Below are positions 42,704 through 52,347 of a stretch of 59,183 bases of DNA, piece after piece. The notes beneath the pieces are model-generated. The model was not told where the DNA came from, did no database searches, and saw only the letters and a list, made by a program, of their open reading frames with translations. The stretch lies in contig JAIRXR010000010.1 of NCBI GenBank assembly GCA_031268175.1, forward strand, positions 1 to 59,183, in the 5' to 3' direction. The stretch's first letter is position 1. The number at the start of each line of letters is the position of its first letter. This stretch comes from Puniceicoccales bacterium. GTDB taxonomy: Bacteria; Verrucomicrobiota; Verrucomicrobiia; Opitutales; JAIRKQ01. A program made the translations under genes and the position numbers.

Positions 42704-45700
42704 CTATTCGCCGCGCTCCGCAAACATTTTGTAAACCGCGTAGCGCGATTTTATATTTTTCTCCTCCAACGCGATCAGCGCTTCGGCCCTCTGCGGATCC
42801 CTGTCCGCCAGCGCCCTAAATCTGTTTTCAGCGCTCACATACTCGTACAGCGGAATATCTGGAGCCTTCGAATCCAAGCTGAATGCCGCCTCTGACGCTT
42901 TTTTCCTGCGTGGATCATAGCGGAACAGAGGCCAATAGCCGCAGCCAACTGCTTTTTTCTGATGTTCCAGGCAGTCGCGGAGGTTGTATCCGTGTGCAAT
43001 GCACGGCGCATAGGCAATGATCAGCGCTGGGCCGTCATAGGACTCTGCCTCGCGGAAGGCCTGGGCAACGTGCGCATCCTTTGCACCGAGGGACACCTGG
43101 GCAACGTAGACATTTCCGTAGGTCATGGCCAAAAGCCCGAGATTTTTCTTGGGCGATGCCTTGCCGGCGGCGGCAAATTTCGCGACCGCACCCGTCGGCG
43201 TTGCCTTCGACTGCTGCCCACCGGTGTTGGAATAAACCTCCGTGTCGAGCACGAGAACGTTGACGTTCCTGCCGCTGGCTAAAACGTGGTCGAGGCCGCC
43301 GTAGCCGATGTCGTAGGCCCACCCGTCGCCGCCGACTATCCAAACCGACTTTTCGACCAAAAAATCCGCCAATTGGGACAAAACCGCGAATTCGTCACAT
43401 CCGATTTTGATCAAAATATTTCTCAGCTCGGCCACGCGATTTCGCTGCTCCGCTACCTCGGCATCGTTTGTCTGCGGCGCCGTCAGCAATTCACCAACTA
43501 ATTTTTCGCCGATTTTCGATCCAATATCCACTAGAATCGATCGGCAGATGGCGCGCTTTTGGTCGACCGCCAGGCGCATGCCGAGTCCGAATTCGGCGTT
43601 GTCTTCGAATAACGAGTTCGCCCAGGCGGGACCGCGCCCACCCGCATCGGTGCAATAGGGCGTCGTTGGTAAATTTCCACCGTAGATGGAGGAACATCCG
43701 GTTGCGTTGGCGATCAGCAGCCTATCGCCGAACATCTGCGTCAATAATTTTACGTATGGTGTTTCGCCGCATCCGGCACAGGCTCCGGAATACTCGAATA
43801 GTGGACGCTTGAACTGGATGGACTTCATATCCGTGCCCAGCGCCGTCGGATCGGGATCCGGCAGCGACAGAAAAAAGTCGTAATTTTCCTTCTCTGCTAG
43901 CACCGCCTCGTCGTGGGCGACAAAATTCAACGCTTTCTTTGCCTCATCGGCCCTGTCCTTCGCCGGACATACAGCCACGCACAACCCGCAACCGGTGCAA
44001 TCTTCCGGAGCGACCTGCACGGAAAATTTGCAGTGCGGGTGCTCCCTGGATCGAAAATCCGCCGATCGAAAACTTTTCGGCACCCCACCAGTCAGTTCCT
44101 CGCCGTAGAACTTCGACCGAATGGCGGCATGTGGGCAAACTGTCACGCACCTGTTGCACTGAATGCAAATTTCTCCGTTCCAAATTGGAATTTCCTGGGC
44201 AACGTTCCTTTTCTCCCAGCGCGCCGTGCCGGACGGCCACGTGCCATCCACGGGGAATGCGCTTACTGGCAGATCATCGCCGCCATTGGTCATCATTTTT
44301 GCCGTAACATTTTTGACAAAATCAGGAGCCGCTGCTGGAACGACTTCCGCCCTCGGTCGGCCATTTATCGACCCGCCGGTATCGAGCTTGTGCAGGTGCT
44401 CGAGGGCTGCTTCCACGGCGGTAAAATTTTTTTGAACGACCGCTTCCCCCTTCGCCCCATACGTCTTCCGGATGGCACTTTTTATTTTTTCAATGGCATC
44501 CTCACGCGGCAAAATCCCGGAGATCGCAAAGAAGCACGTCTGCATTACGGTATTCGTACGGCCTCCCATGCCCGCCTTTCTCGCAACGCCGTAGGCATCA
44601 ATGGCGTAGACTTCCAGCCTAAGCCGCTGAATGTCTTCCTGCACTTCCCTCGGCAAATGCTGCCACAGATTTTCCACGCCATGGGGCGCGTTAAGCAAAA
44701 ACACAGCCCCCGGCCTGGCGTGCTTCAGAATGTCGTACCTATCCAAAAATGAGTACTGGTGGCAGGCCACAAAATTTGCTCTTTCAATCAGATACGGCGC
44801 TTCAATTGCCTGCGGACCAAAGCGCAGGTGGGATACTGTCATCGCGCCGGATTTTTTGGAATCGTAGACAAAGTACGCCTGGGCATAATTCTCCGTTTCT
44901 TCGCCGATAATTTTTATGGTATTTTTGTTCGCACCAACCGTACCGTCGGCGCCCAGACCGAAGAATACCGCCTCGAAAACGCCACTCTCCCCTACTTCGA
45001 AACTTTGATCGTAGGCGATGGATGTATGGGAAACGTCGTCGTTGATGCCGACTGTGAAATGTTTTTTCGGTTGTTCCTTTTTCAATTCATCGAAAACTGC
45101 CTTGGCCATGGCCGGCGAAAATTCCTTGGATCCGAGGCCGTAGCGCCCGCCAATCGCCGTAAATTCGCGGCCAGCTTCGAATAACCCACCGAATTTTGCA
45201 TCGTCGAGTGCAGCAATTACATCCTCGAAAAGCGGCTCTCCGACCGCCCCCGGTTCCTTTGTGCGATCCAGGATCGCGATTCTCTTCGCGGTTTTCGGCA
45301 GTGCGTCCACGAAGTGCTTTACTGAAAATGGACGGTATAGCCGCACTTTCAGTAGACCAACTCTTTCTCCGCCCTTGCACAGAAAATTCACGACCTTCTC
45401 CAGTGTTTCGCAGGACGAACACATGGAAATTACAACGCGTTCCGCATCGGGGGCACCGGCGTAGTCGAATGGTTTGTAGTGCCTTCCGGTTAAGCTGCCG
45501 AACGAATCCATGCACCTTTTCACGATGCCAGCTACGCGGTCGTAGAACTCATTGCACCTCTCCCTTCCCTGGAAATAGACGTCCGGGTTTTGCGCCGTTC
45601 CGCGGATGAACGGATTGTCCGGTGAGAGGGAACGGGCGCGATGCTCGGCGATCAATTTTGCATCAATCAGTTTTGCCAAATCGGCATCGCTGACCCTTCG

Positions 45701-46252
45701 GAATGTATTAACTTCGTGTGAGGTCCTAAATCCATCAAAAAAGTGCAAAAATGGCACGTGCAGTTCCAGCGTTGCCACGTGGGCGATGCAAGCCATGTCA
45801 TGGGCCTCCTGCACTGAACTCGATGCGAGCATGGCAAATCCCGTTTGCCGGCACGCCATGACGTCGGAGTGATCTCCAAAAATTGATAATCCGTGCGTTG
45901 CCAAACTCCTCGCCGTTACGTGCATTGCGAATGCCGTCAGTTCACCGGCGATTTTGTACATATTCGGGATCATCAGCAGCAATCCCTGGGATGCCGTAAA
46001 CGTCGTCGTCAGAGCACCGCATTGCAGCGCACCGTGCATGGCACCAGCCGCTCCACCTTCCGACTGCATTTCGCTAATCGACGGAACTGTACCCCAAAGA
46101 TTCTTCCTATCCTTCGCAGCCCATTCGTCGCAGTGCTCAGCCATTGGAGACGAAGGCGTGATTGGATAAATTGCCACCACTTCGCTGAGCCTGTAGGCAA
46201 CGTCGGCAACGGCCTCGTTACCATCGCAAATGCAAACATCTTCTCCCTTCAT
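42704..46252 (-). CDS. nifJ: Pyruvate:ferredoxin (flavodoxin) oxidoreductase
   Basis: A 1182-residue single-chain enzyme that splits pyruvate to acetyl-CoA and CO2, reducing ferredoxin. Domains are in the usual order: pyruvate-binding domain (VVAIYPITPSSPMAE), the gamma domain, the two 4Fe-4S clusters (CIQCNRCVTVCPHAAI and CTGCGLCVAVCPAKD), and the TPP domain with CAGCGETPY and GCSSIYGGNLPTTPY, ending with GYNLRDCLEHQKKAV. The ATG at 46252 follows a strong GAGGGGG ribosome site. It is the normal length (about 1170-1200). The enzyme is oxygen sensitive, so an anaerobic or microaerophilic life is likely. Confidence 0.97.
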   Translation of the reverse strand: MKGEDVCICDGNEAVADVAYRLSEVVAIYPITPSSPMAEHCDEWAAKDRKNLWGTVPSISEMQSEGGAAGAMHGALQCGALTTTFTASQGLLLMIPNMYKIAGELTAFAMHVTARSLATHGLSIFGDHSDVMACRQTGFAMLASSSVQEAHDMACIAHVATLELHVPFLHFFDGFRTSHEVNTFRRVSDADLAKLIDAKLIAEHRARSLSPDNPFIRGTAQNPDVYFQGRERCNEFYDRVAGIVKRCMDSFGSLTGRHYKPFDYAGAPDAERVVISMCSSCETLEKVVNFLCKGGERVGLLKVRLYRPFSVKHFVDALPKTAKRIAILDRTKEPGAVGEPLFEDVIAALDDAKFGGLFEAGREFTAIGGRYGLGSKEFSPAMAKAVFDELKKEQPKKHFTVGINDDVSHTSIAYDQSFEVGESGVFEAVFFGLGADGTVGANKNTIKIIGEETENYAQAYFVYDSKKSGAMTVSHLRFGPQAIEAPYLIERANFVACHQYSFLDRYDILKHARPGAVFLLNAPHGVENLWQHLPREVQEDIQRLRLEVYAIDAYGVARKAGMGGRTNTVMQTCFFAISGILPREDAIEKIKSAIRKTYGAKGEAVVQKNFTAVEAALEHLHKLDTGGSINGRPRAEVVPAAAPDFVKNVTAKMMTNGGDDLPVSAFPVDGTWPSGTARWEKRNVAQEIPIWNGEICIQCNRCVTVCPHAAIRSKFYGEELTGGVPKSFRSADFRSREHPHCKFSVQVAPEDCTGCGLCVAVCPAKDRADEAKKALNFVAHDEAVLAEKENYDFFLSLPDPDPTALGTDMKSIQFKRPLFEYSGACAGCGETPYVKLLTQMFGDRLLIANATGCSSIYGGNLPTTPYCTDAGGRGPAWANSLFEDNAEFGLGMRLAVDQKRAICRSILVDIGSKIGEKLVGELLTAPQTNDAEVAEQRNRVAELRNILIKIGCDEFAVLSQLADFLVEKSVWIVGGDGWAYDIGYGGLDHVLASGRNVNVLVLDTEVYSNTGGQQSKATPTGAVAKFAAAGKASPKKNLGLLAMTYGNVYVAQVSLGAKDAHVAQAFREAESYDGPALIIAYAPCIAHGYNLRDCLEHQKKAVGCGYWPLFRYDPRRKKASEAAFSLDSKAPDIPLYEYVSAENRFRALADRDPQRAEALIALEEKNIKSRYAVYKMFAERGE

Positions 46253-46398
46253 AGAACCCCCTCGTACATTCAAAGCTTTACCGTCCGTCTTGCAAGGAAT
46301 TGTTGCGGATACACCACAATCAAGCTCGCTTTTCCATGAAATTATTTTTACAATTTTAACGTTGTAAACGCGTTGATTTTTGATAAAATTGACAAAGC

Positions 46399-46986
46399 AT
46401 GAGTGATTTAAATACGCTTACGACGCGGCAATCTCCCAATTCCGTTGGGAGCACGGGGCCCAGTGGCGCCTCAGTGAACACAGAAATTGAACACATCCCC
46501 GGGAATCCGTTCATTGGCAGTGGTGCAGGCAACACAAATCTGACAATAACTGCGTTGAATGACAGGAGCCTAAACTCAGAAGAGAAGAGAAGAGAAGAGA
46601 AGAGAAGAGAAGAGAAGAGAAGTGGAAATCGTATGGGACAAAGCCGTTGTCGACGCCAATCGCGGCGCGAGGGCCCCGGCATACATCCCAAAGAGTGTGT
46701 TCAAAAAAAAGGCGTTCTTCGCACGAGCTCAAAGCGCCCTTCTTGCAAAGCTAGAATCATACACATTGACCTGAAAAGTGCCGAGCAGGTGGCAAATTTT
46801 TTAAAGGACGAAAAAATTGATGATTTCACGCAGCTGAATGACGAAGATAGTGACAGACTGAAGTACCTGCAAAAGTTTTCCAAAACCGACAGAACGGAAA
46901 AGAATATGGTAACTTTCAAAGATCTGGAAATTCTCCATACGGCGTGTTGGCGCCAGTGGCCAGCCTATTCGCCCATGCCGACTTAA
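46399..46986 (+). CDS. Possible phase-variable orphan gene with an AGAAG repeat
   Basis: A 195-codon frame with a Ser/Thr/Asn-rich beginning (DLNTLTTRQSPNSV, then ITALNDRSLN), broken by nine copies of AGAAG (46578-46622) that read as Glu-Glu-Lys-Arg. Because five is not a multiple of three, each gain or loss of a unit shifts the frame. In the present count the frame after the repeat (MGQSRCRRQSRREGPG) looks non-coding, whereas the next frame reads VEIVWDKAVVDANRGARAPA and is protein-like, reached with 10 or 7 units. Further downstream, KSAEQVANFLKDEKIDD is coding-like in the first frame again. No family is known. Confidence 0.5.
   Translation: MSDLNTLTTRQSPNSVGSTGPSGASVNTEIEHIPGNPFIGSGAGNTNLTITALNDRSLNSEEKRREEKRREEKRSGNRMGQSRCRRQSRREGPGIHPKECVQKKGVLRTSSKRPSCKARIIHIDLKSAEQVANFLKDEKIDDFTQLNDEDSDRLKYLQKFSKTDRTEKNMVTFKDLEILHTACWRQWPAYSPMPT
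46578..46622 (+). repeat. Nine perfect AGAAG units
   Basis: A 45-base perfect tandem repeat of a five-base unit inside the gene at 46399. Such tracts change length by slippage in replication. The length changes give three different reading frames downstream. Confidence 0.95.
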
Positions 46987-47036
46987 ATAAAAACAAAAGA
47001 TCTGAAAATACAAAATTGAACGCGATCGGAAGTGTC

Positions 47037-47477
47037 ATGCCTGTCGCTCACGGCCAAATTAGCATGCTAAACATGACCCCGACGAAGGAAGAAAAGGAAG
47101 TGGCACAGATGATGTCGGAGGCGTGGACTAGTCAGTGGTTGGCCCAGCATGGCAACGAAATCGCCGAAGTGGAGCTGAGAGCTTTCGGCTACAATTTCGA
47201 AATTAATTTGGACGATGCAAGAGCCGACATGGCAACGGCTGCTGCGTATTTTAGAGACGACGAGCTGAAAGCTGCCATTGGCGATGGTGAAAGTGCCGCC
47301 GGAGATCCAAACAGTGTTGATCAAAAATATTTGGATGCGTTTAAACTCGTTTGCCAAGATGAATACACAAAGCGTCATCCGGAGTATGCTGAGCGCCAAG
47401 GCGGCATTCCACAAGTCGGAACTCCAAACGTTTCCGGCAATGGCATATCGAATGAGTCTGGATCTGGCAATGCATGA
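47037..47477 (+). CDS. Hypothetical protein, 146 residues
   Basis: Start ATG at 47037 is preceded by GGAAG four bases upstream. The protein is acidic and helical (EEKEVAQMMSEAWTSQWLAQ, then YFRDDELKAAIGDGESAAGD), with a Gly/Ser/Asn-rich tail (PNVSGNGISNESGSGNA). The reading frame is open well before the ATG, and residues coded before it (VLAPVASLFAHADLN) look protein-like, so this may be the end of one larger gene with the frame at 46399 that has been broken by frameshifts. No family is recognised. tRNA-Val follows. Confidence 0.5.
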   Translation: MPVAHGQISMLNMTPTKEEKEVAQMMSEAWTSQWLAQHGNEIAEVELRAFGYNFEINLDDARADMATAAAYFRDDELKAAIGDGESAAGDPNSVDQKYLDAFKLVCQDEYTKRHPEYAERQGGIPQVGTPNVSGNGISNESGSGNA

Positions 47478-47531
47478 ACGCGGCACAAAAAACTTGCTTC
47501 CTGAAGCGGACGCCTTATTGGGTTGTGGCGC

Positions 47532-47608
47532 GGGGAATTAGCTCAGTTGGCTAGAGCATCAGCATCACACGCTGGGTGTCGCCGGTTCGAGTCCGGCATT
47601 CCCCACCA
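47532..47608 (+). tRNA. tRNA-Val (CAC)
   Basis: Acceptor GGGGAAT pairs with ATTCCCC; the anticodon loop ATCACAC (CAC) is on a CAGC/GCTG stem; the T stem GCCGG/CCGGC holds loop TTCGAGT. A73 and encoded CCA are present. Anticodon CAC reads valine GTG codons. Confidence 0.9.
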
Positions 47609-47686
47609 CTGAAGCAGCAGTAAAAAAGCTGCGAACGGAAATGAAACTTCTCCAACAGCCTGGAGTGCTGCTGGCGACGACGCCAT

Positions 47687-49843
47687 TCACGGCCGCATGA
47701 TTTTTACTTCCATTTGCAAAAATTTTCCGAATTTGCTAAATACTTCGTATCTCGCCGCGTCAATGAGCTTTTCCACGTCCTTTGCCGACGCATGGTCGCG
47801 ATTGATGATAAAATTCGCATGCTCATCGGAAATCATAGCACCGCCGACACTCTTGCCCTTCAGGCCAGCCTTGTCTATCAGCTCTCCGGCGCGGAAATCA
47901 TCGCCGTTTTTGAACACCGATCCGAAATTTATCCCCTTCGGCTGGTGCGCCCTTCGCCAATTCAAAAATTCTCTGGCCGCTGCCTCAAAGTATTCCCCAT
48001 CGGCACATTCGCCGAATTGGAAAATGCCACCGATGACGATGTATCCGCGCGGAATTGCCATGTTCCGATATGTAAAGCCGGCCTTGCCTTTTTCAATCGT
48101 GTGCGTGATCCCATTTTGATCCATGGCTTCTATGAATAGTATGCGATCGGATATCGCCTGCCCATGGGCACCGGCGTTCATGCAAATCGATCCACCAACA
48201 CAACCAGGGATATGGACGAGCTTTTCGACGCCGACATAGCCCTTTTCCATGGCGGCAGCATGCAAATCTTTCATTTGCAGTCCACACGAGCAGTACAGCG
48301 TATTTTCATCAATCCACTGCATTTTTTTCCAGTACTCCGCCCTAAACCTTATGACGACGGCATCGATCACGCCGTCGGGAGGGATGATTTTCGTCCCATT
48401 TCCCATGACTCGATACGCCAGCGAAAAATTTTGGCAGAAGGTCAGGACGGTCGCCAGTTCGTTCAGCGTCGATGGCTCTACGCATATCCTCGCCAAAGTC
48501 GGAATTTTTATTGCAAATGCGTTGGTTAGGTCGACGAAACTCCCAAATGAAATTTTGGACAGAGCAAGGTGCCTTTCCATTTCGCCGAATGCAATTTCAT
48601 CTATGAACTTTTTGGCGTGTGACAAAATGTTTCCGGCACCGACAAAAAGCATGAGTTGCTTTTTTTTCTTTTTTCCAAGTTCCCCATAAACGTCGTGCAT
48701 GGAGCTATTGAATCCGGCCAGTGTTAGAAAACGCTTGCGCCTGCTTTCCATGCGATCGAAGACGAGTCTACTCGAGACGCCTTCGATGGGTTGCTCAAAT
48801 GCAGCGTACAGTTCAACGACAAACTGCCGATCGAATTTATCCAAAATTTTCGCAAATTCCGCAAAATACTGCTGCGTTCTGGACAGTCGATGCGGCTGAA
48901 ACACGATATTTAGATCGTGGTCTGCGTAAATCGATTTCACGTAGTTGAACAGCGCTCCGATCTCCGTCGGATGGTGCGCGTAATCGTTCAAAAACACAAA
49001 CTTATCCGTCCTCAGCATCACGTCGTTGCGCCGCCGGATACCGGTTATTTTATCCGGAATAATAAAATTTTTGCCGAATATTTTTTCCAGGCAAAATGCC
49101 GCTATTTTTCTGTTTATTTCCTGGAAATTTCGCCCATCCAAACCGCGTATTTTGACATATTTGCTTCCAAATTCCGATGCTAGATCAGTAAACGTCTTGT
49201 CCTTTTCTGAAACGAAGATGGTCGATTTTGTCCGCACAAATATATCCCTGAACGCGCGTAAAAAATTTCCCCTATCACCGTAGTTATCAACGTGGTCATC
49301 GTCATAGTTCAGCGCAATGGTACATTCCGGGGAAAAATTTTCCATGGTTCCGTCGCTCTCATCGACTTCAGCGACCACCCACTCCGACTTTTCATTGTAT
49401 TCTGCCGGCAAAATCGCATTGCCCTTAAAAAATCCACCCACGACGTAGTCGAAAACAACGCCATTCTTTTTTAGAATTTCCACGCAATTCCCCGACACCG
49501 ACGTCTTGCCGTGCGACCCCATGATGGCAACCAGCTTCCTGTCTTCGCAGACCTTCGCCAAAAATTCCCCACGCCTGAAAATCTCGACGCCGGTTTCCCG
49601 TGCGCGCTGGCAAACGGCATCGCTCCGCTCATCAACGGCGCTTGACCGAATCACGGAGGAACAATTTGGAGGGAGAACCTTGTCAGGCATGAAGACGATG
49701 CCATGATCCGTCAGAAGATCCTTTATTGTAAAATTCGCATAGTCGTCCCAACCGTACACGCCGTAGCCGCGCTGCACTAAATATATGGCAAGCGGAGCCA
49801 TTCCTGCCCCACAGATGCCCAGCATGCAAACGTTCTTACCCAT
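47687..49843 (-). CDS. murC/murB: Fused MurC-MurB: UDP-MurNAc-L-Ala ligase and UDP-MurNAc dehydrogenase
   Basis: A 718-residue protein made of two complete peptidoglycan enzymes. Residues 1 to about 425 are MurC: MLGICGAGMAPLAIYLV, the ATP loop GSHGKTSVSGN (Ser replaces a Thr), NYDDDHVDNYG, and FLNDYAHHPTEI. From about 430 follows a type II MurB: VMGNGTKIIPPDG, VHIPGCVGGSICMNAGAHG, GINFGSVFKN with the catalytic Ser, and a C-terminal Glu region (QMEVKIM). MurB makes UDP-MurNAc; MurC adds L-Ala to it, so the product of one site is substrate of the other. It overlaps murG by eight bases. Confidence 0.93.
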   Translation of the reverse strand: MGKNVCMLGICGAGMAPLAIYLVQRGYGVYGWDDYANFTIKDLLTDHGIVFMPDKVLPPNCSSVIRSSAVDERSDAVCQRARETGVEIFRRGEFLAKVCEDRKLVAIMGSHGKTSVSGNCVEILKKNGVVFDYVVGGFFKGNAILPAEYNEKSEWVVAEVDESDGTMENFSPECTIALNYDDDHVDNYGDRGNFLRAFRDIFVRTKSTIFVSEKDKTFTDLASEFGSKYVKIRGLDGRNFQEINRKIAAFCLEKIFGKNFIIPDKITGIRRRNDVMLRTDKFVFLNDYAHHPTEIGALFNYVKSIYADHDLNIVFQPHRLSRTQQYFAEFAKILDKFDRQFVVELYAAFEQPIEGVSSRLVFDRMESRRKRFLTLAGFNSSMHDVYGELGKKKKKQLMLFVGAGNILSHAKKFIDEIAFGEMERHLALSKISFGSFVDLTNAFAIKIPTLARICVEPSTLNELATVLTFCQNFSLAYRVMGNGTKIIPPDGVIDAVVIRFRAEYWKKMQWIDENTLYCSCGLQMKDLHAAAMEKGYVGVEKLVHIPGCVGGSICMNAGAHGQAISDRILFIEAMDQNGITHTIEKGKAGFTYRNMAIPRGYIVIGGIFQFGECADGEYFEAAAREFLNWRRAHQPKGINFGSVFKNGDDFRAGELIDKAGLKGKSVGGAMISDEHANFIINRDHASAKDVEKLIDAARYEVFSKFGKFLQMEVKIMRP

Positions 49844-50924
49844 TGGCGCTAATTTTTTGGATGCGGTCCACGATGATCTCGACACTGCGATTTTCACCAG
49901 CCGAAGTGGAATCAACCTTGAAGTTGGCTAATTTTTCGCTGAAGCACTCAAAAATTACCTTCGTCAGGGCGCCGATATTGTCCTCCCGCACTGTAACTGC
50001 CCAACCATTCTTTTCGGCGTAGGTGGCATTCGCTTCCTGGTGGTTGTCCGCGGCATTCGGAAATGGGACCAGCACCATTGGCAGTGAAAAGTGTACCGCC
50101 TCGGCGATCGTCCCCGCCCCTGCTCTGCACACGAGCAAATCGACCGCACTGAGAAAGGACCTCATGTCGTCGCAGAAGTGCAAAAAAACATTCACCACGT
50201 CACCACCGCCACTCGATTTCCCAGTGACCACCTCCGACTTGAAGTTTTTCACGCCGCGGACGCAGCAGACGGCGATGGACTGCGAATTAAGCTTTTCCAA
50301 ATTTTGCGATGCCCACTCGTTTAGCGCATTCGCCCCCTGGCTGCCGCCGAGCACACCGACAACGAAGCCATCTCCGTTTAATCCGAGAGCTTTCCGGGCT
50401 TTCCCCTTGTCCATGAGGGAAAGTTCCCGCCTGAGTGGCATGGCCACGTGCAAAACTTTTTTATCCAAAAATCTTTTCCCAAATGCTACGTCCTCGGGAA
50501 GGAAAACCGTGTGGGCGAAATATGCCAGCGACCTTATGCTCTTGCCGATTATCCTGTTAGATTCGTGTAAGACGATCTTTTTCCCCATCGCGAATGCCGC
50601 CAGCGCCACTGGGACATTGGTGAAGCTCCCCATGCCTATTACGCAGCGGATATTTCTCTTTTTCAGCAGCCTCAGGCAGAAAAAAAACGAAACTGCCTGC
50701 GACCTTAGAAACTGCCAAATCTTTTTTATTCCCCTGCCGAAGGGCTTCGCCGCCAGAGCAACGCACTCGAATTCCGCATACTTCCTCAGCATAATGCAGT
50801 CGATCGCCTTTTCACTGGTGAGCAGCAAACATTCCTCACCGCGGGAAACCAGCTCCTCGGCAATCGCTACACCTGGGCTCAGATGGCCACCAGTTCCACC
50901 ACACGCAATGGCATACCTACTCAC
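49836..50924 (-). CDS. murG: Lipid II synthase MurG
   Basis: A 362-residue glycosyltransferase that adds GlcNAc to lipid I at the inner face of the membrane. The N-terminal G-loop reads YAIACGGTGGHLSPGVAIAEEL; further on come GMGSFTNVPVALAA, KIVLHESNRI, GVLGGSQGANALN and the donor-binding CRAGAGTIAEAVHFSLPMVLV with NHQEANA. The GTG at 50924 is chosen for the family start; the upstream frame is not family-like. The gene overlaps murC-murB, so this is a dcw-type wall cluster of two genes. ftsW and murD do not appear in the window. Confidence 0.95.
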   Translation of the reverse strand: MSRYAIACGGTGGHLSPGVAIAEELVSRGEECLLLTSEKAIDCIMLRKYAEFECVALAAKPFGRGIKKIWQFLRSQAVSFFFCLRLLKKRNIRCVIGMGSFTNVPVALAAFAMGKKIVLHESNRIIGKSIRSLAYFAHTVFLPEDVAFGKRFLDKKVLHVAMPLRRELSLMDKGKARKALGLNGDGFVVGVLGGSQGANALNEWASQNLEKLNSQSIAVCCVRGVKNFKSEVVTGKSSGGGDVVNVFLHFCDDMRSFLSAVDLLVCRAGAGTIAEAVHFSLPMVLVPFPNAADNHQEANATYAEKNGWAVTVREDNIGALTKVIFECFSEKLANFKVDSTSAGENRSVEIIVDRIQKISANG

Positions 50925-51150
50925 TCCACAGCGCACCGTAAATCGCCCATGCCAAAAGTCAAGGATAATAGTGCTGGTTTTTGGCAGCGAATTGTTCTCG
51001 ACTTTCGTTTGACGTTTTGCCATCGAATCGGCACTGAAGCCGCCTTTGCACAGCCATTTGTCGCAACCGCTGCGAAACTTACGACCGGGAAAATATTTTG
51101 CAAAAATTTTAATTGCGGGCACCCAGCGGAACAATACGATAACTCGCAGT

Positions 51151-52347
51151 ATGAAAAAGGTTGCCATATTGACCGCCGGCGGCGTTGCCCCGTGTCTGTC
51201 CTCCGCCATTGCCGCACTCATAGAGAAATACGATGAGCTTTCTCCTGGAATCGAAATAATATGCTACCGCGATGGCTACAAGGGCCTGTTACTCGGCGAC
51301 CATGTGAGCGTCACTCACGGGGTGGTTGAATCCGTTGAGCTTTTGTACAAATTCGGTGGCAGTCCCATAGGCAACAGCCGCGTCAAACTAACCAACGTGG
51401 AGGATTGCGTGCGCCGCGGTTTTGTAAAGGAAGGACAAACCCCACTGGCTGTTGCCGCCGAGCAACTTGTGAGGGACAAAATCGACGTTCTCCATGCCAT
51501 AGGCGGCGACGACACGAATTCAGCCGCCGCTAATTTGGAAAGGCATTTGAGGGAAAATGGCCACAAATTGCAAGTCATTGGATTGCCCAAAACCATAGAC
51601 AACGACATTTCTCCGGTTGCCCACAGTTTGGGGGCTAATACGGCGGCTGAGCAGACGGCGGTATTCTTTGAGCACATCGTCGCGGAAACAACTGCAAACC
51701 CGCGCATGTTCATCGTACACGAGGTGATGGGCAGAAAATGCGGGTGGTTGACGGCCGCGTCAGCCATGCTGTACACGAAGAGGCTTCAGGAGCGGGAATT
51801 CATTTCGTCTCTCGGAATGTCCAAGGAAAAATACTCGATCCACGGTGTGTACGTACCGGAAATGCCAGTCGACGTTGGCAAGGAAGCGGACAGATTGAGA
51901 AAAATCATGGATGACATCGGCTGCGTGAACATTTTCGTCAGCGAAGGGGCATGCGTCGACGAAATCGTTGCAGAAATTGAGGCAAGCGGGGAGAAAATTG
52001 CGCGCGACGCATTTGGGCACATCAAGCTTGATTCAGTAAATCCCGGGCAGTGGTTCGGATCGCAGTTCGCAAAAAAAATCAATGCGGAAAAAGTTCTCGT
52101 CCAAAAAAGCGGGTACTTCGCCAGGTCTTCGCCGTCGAACATTTATGACATCGCGCTGATAAATGACAGTGCGGCAATGGCAGTGAAATGCGCCGGCGCC
52201 GGCGAGTCCGGTGTCATCGGCCTCGACGAGGAAGATGAAAATAAAATGAAATGCATAGATTTTTCGAGAATAGGTGGTGGCAAGCCGTTCGCCGCAGCAA
52301 AAAATGCCGAATTTGTGAACCTGCTCAAGCAAATTGGACAGCTCTAG
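51151..52347 (+). CDS. pfp: Pyrophosphate-dependent 6-phosphofructokinase
   Basis: A 398-residue enzyme. It begins KKVAILTAGGVAPCLSSAI, contains the nucleotide/PPi loop AIGGDDTNSAA, where Asp follows Gly-Asp (GGDD) as in PPi-PFKs rather than the Gly of ATP-PFKs, and the catalytic motif LPKTIDNDI. The segment VHEVMGRKCGWLTAASA fits too. PPi-PFK works near equilibrium in both glycolysis and gluconeogenesis and saves ATP, which fits PFOR-based anaerobic metabolism. ATG at 51151; the frame upstream overlaps the divergent murG region and is ignored. Confidence 0.93.
   Translation: MKKVAILTAGGVAPCLSSAIAALIEKYDELSPGIEIICYRDGYKGLLLGDHVSVTHGVVESVELLYKFGGSPIGNSRVKLTNVEDCVRRGFVKEGQTPLAVAAEQLVRDKIDVLHAIGGDDTNSAAANLERHLRENGHKLQVIGLPKTIDNDISPVAHSLGANTAAEQTAVFFEHIVAETTANPRMFIVHEVMGRKCGWLTAASAMLYTKRLQEREFISSLGMSKEKYSIHGVYVPEMPVDVGKEADRLRKIMDDIGCVNIFVSEGACVDEIVAEIEASGEKIARDAFGHIKLDSVNPGQWFGSQFAKKINAEKVLVQKSGYFARSSPSNIYDIALINDSAAMAVKCAGAGESGVIGLDEEDENKMKCIDFSRIGGGKPFAAAKNAEFVNLLKQIGQL

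Noticed and set aside
46356..46732. Minus-strand frames rich in Phe, Ser and Leu opposite the AGAAG tract
   Set aside because: They owe their composition to the antisense of the repeat (FSSLLFSSLL); no ribosome site or family sequence supports them.
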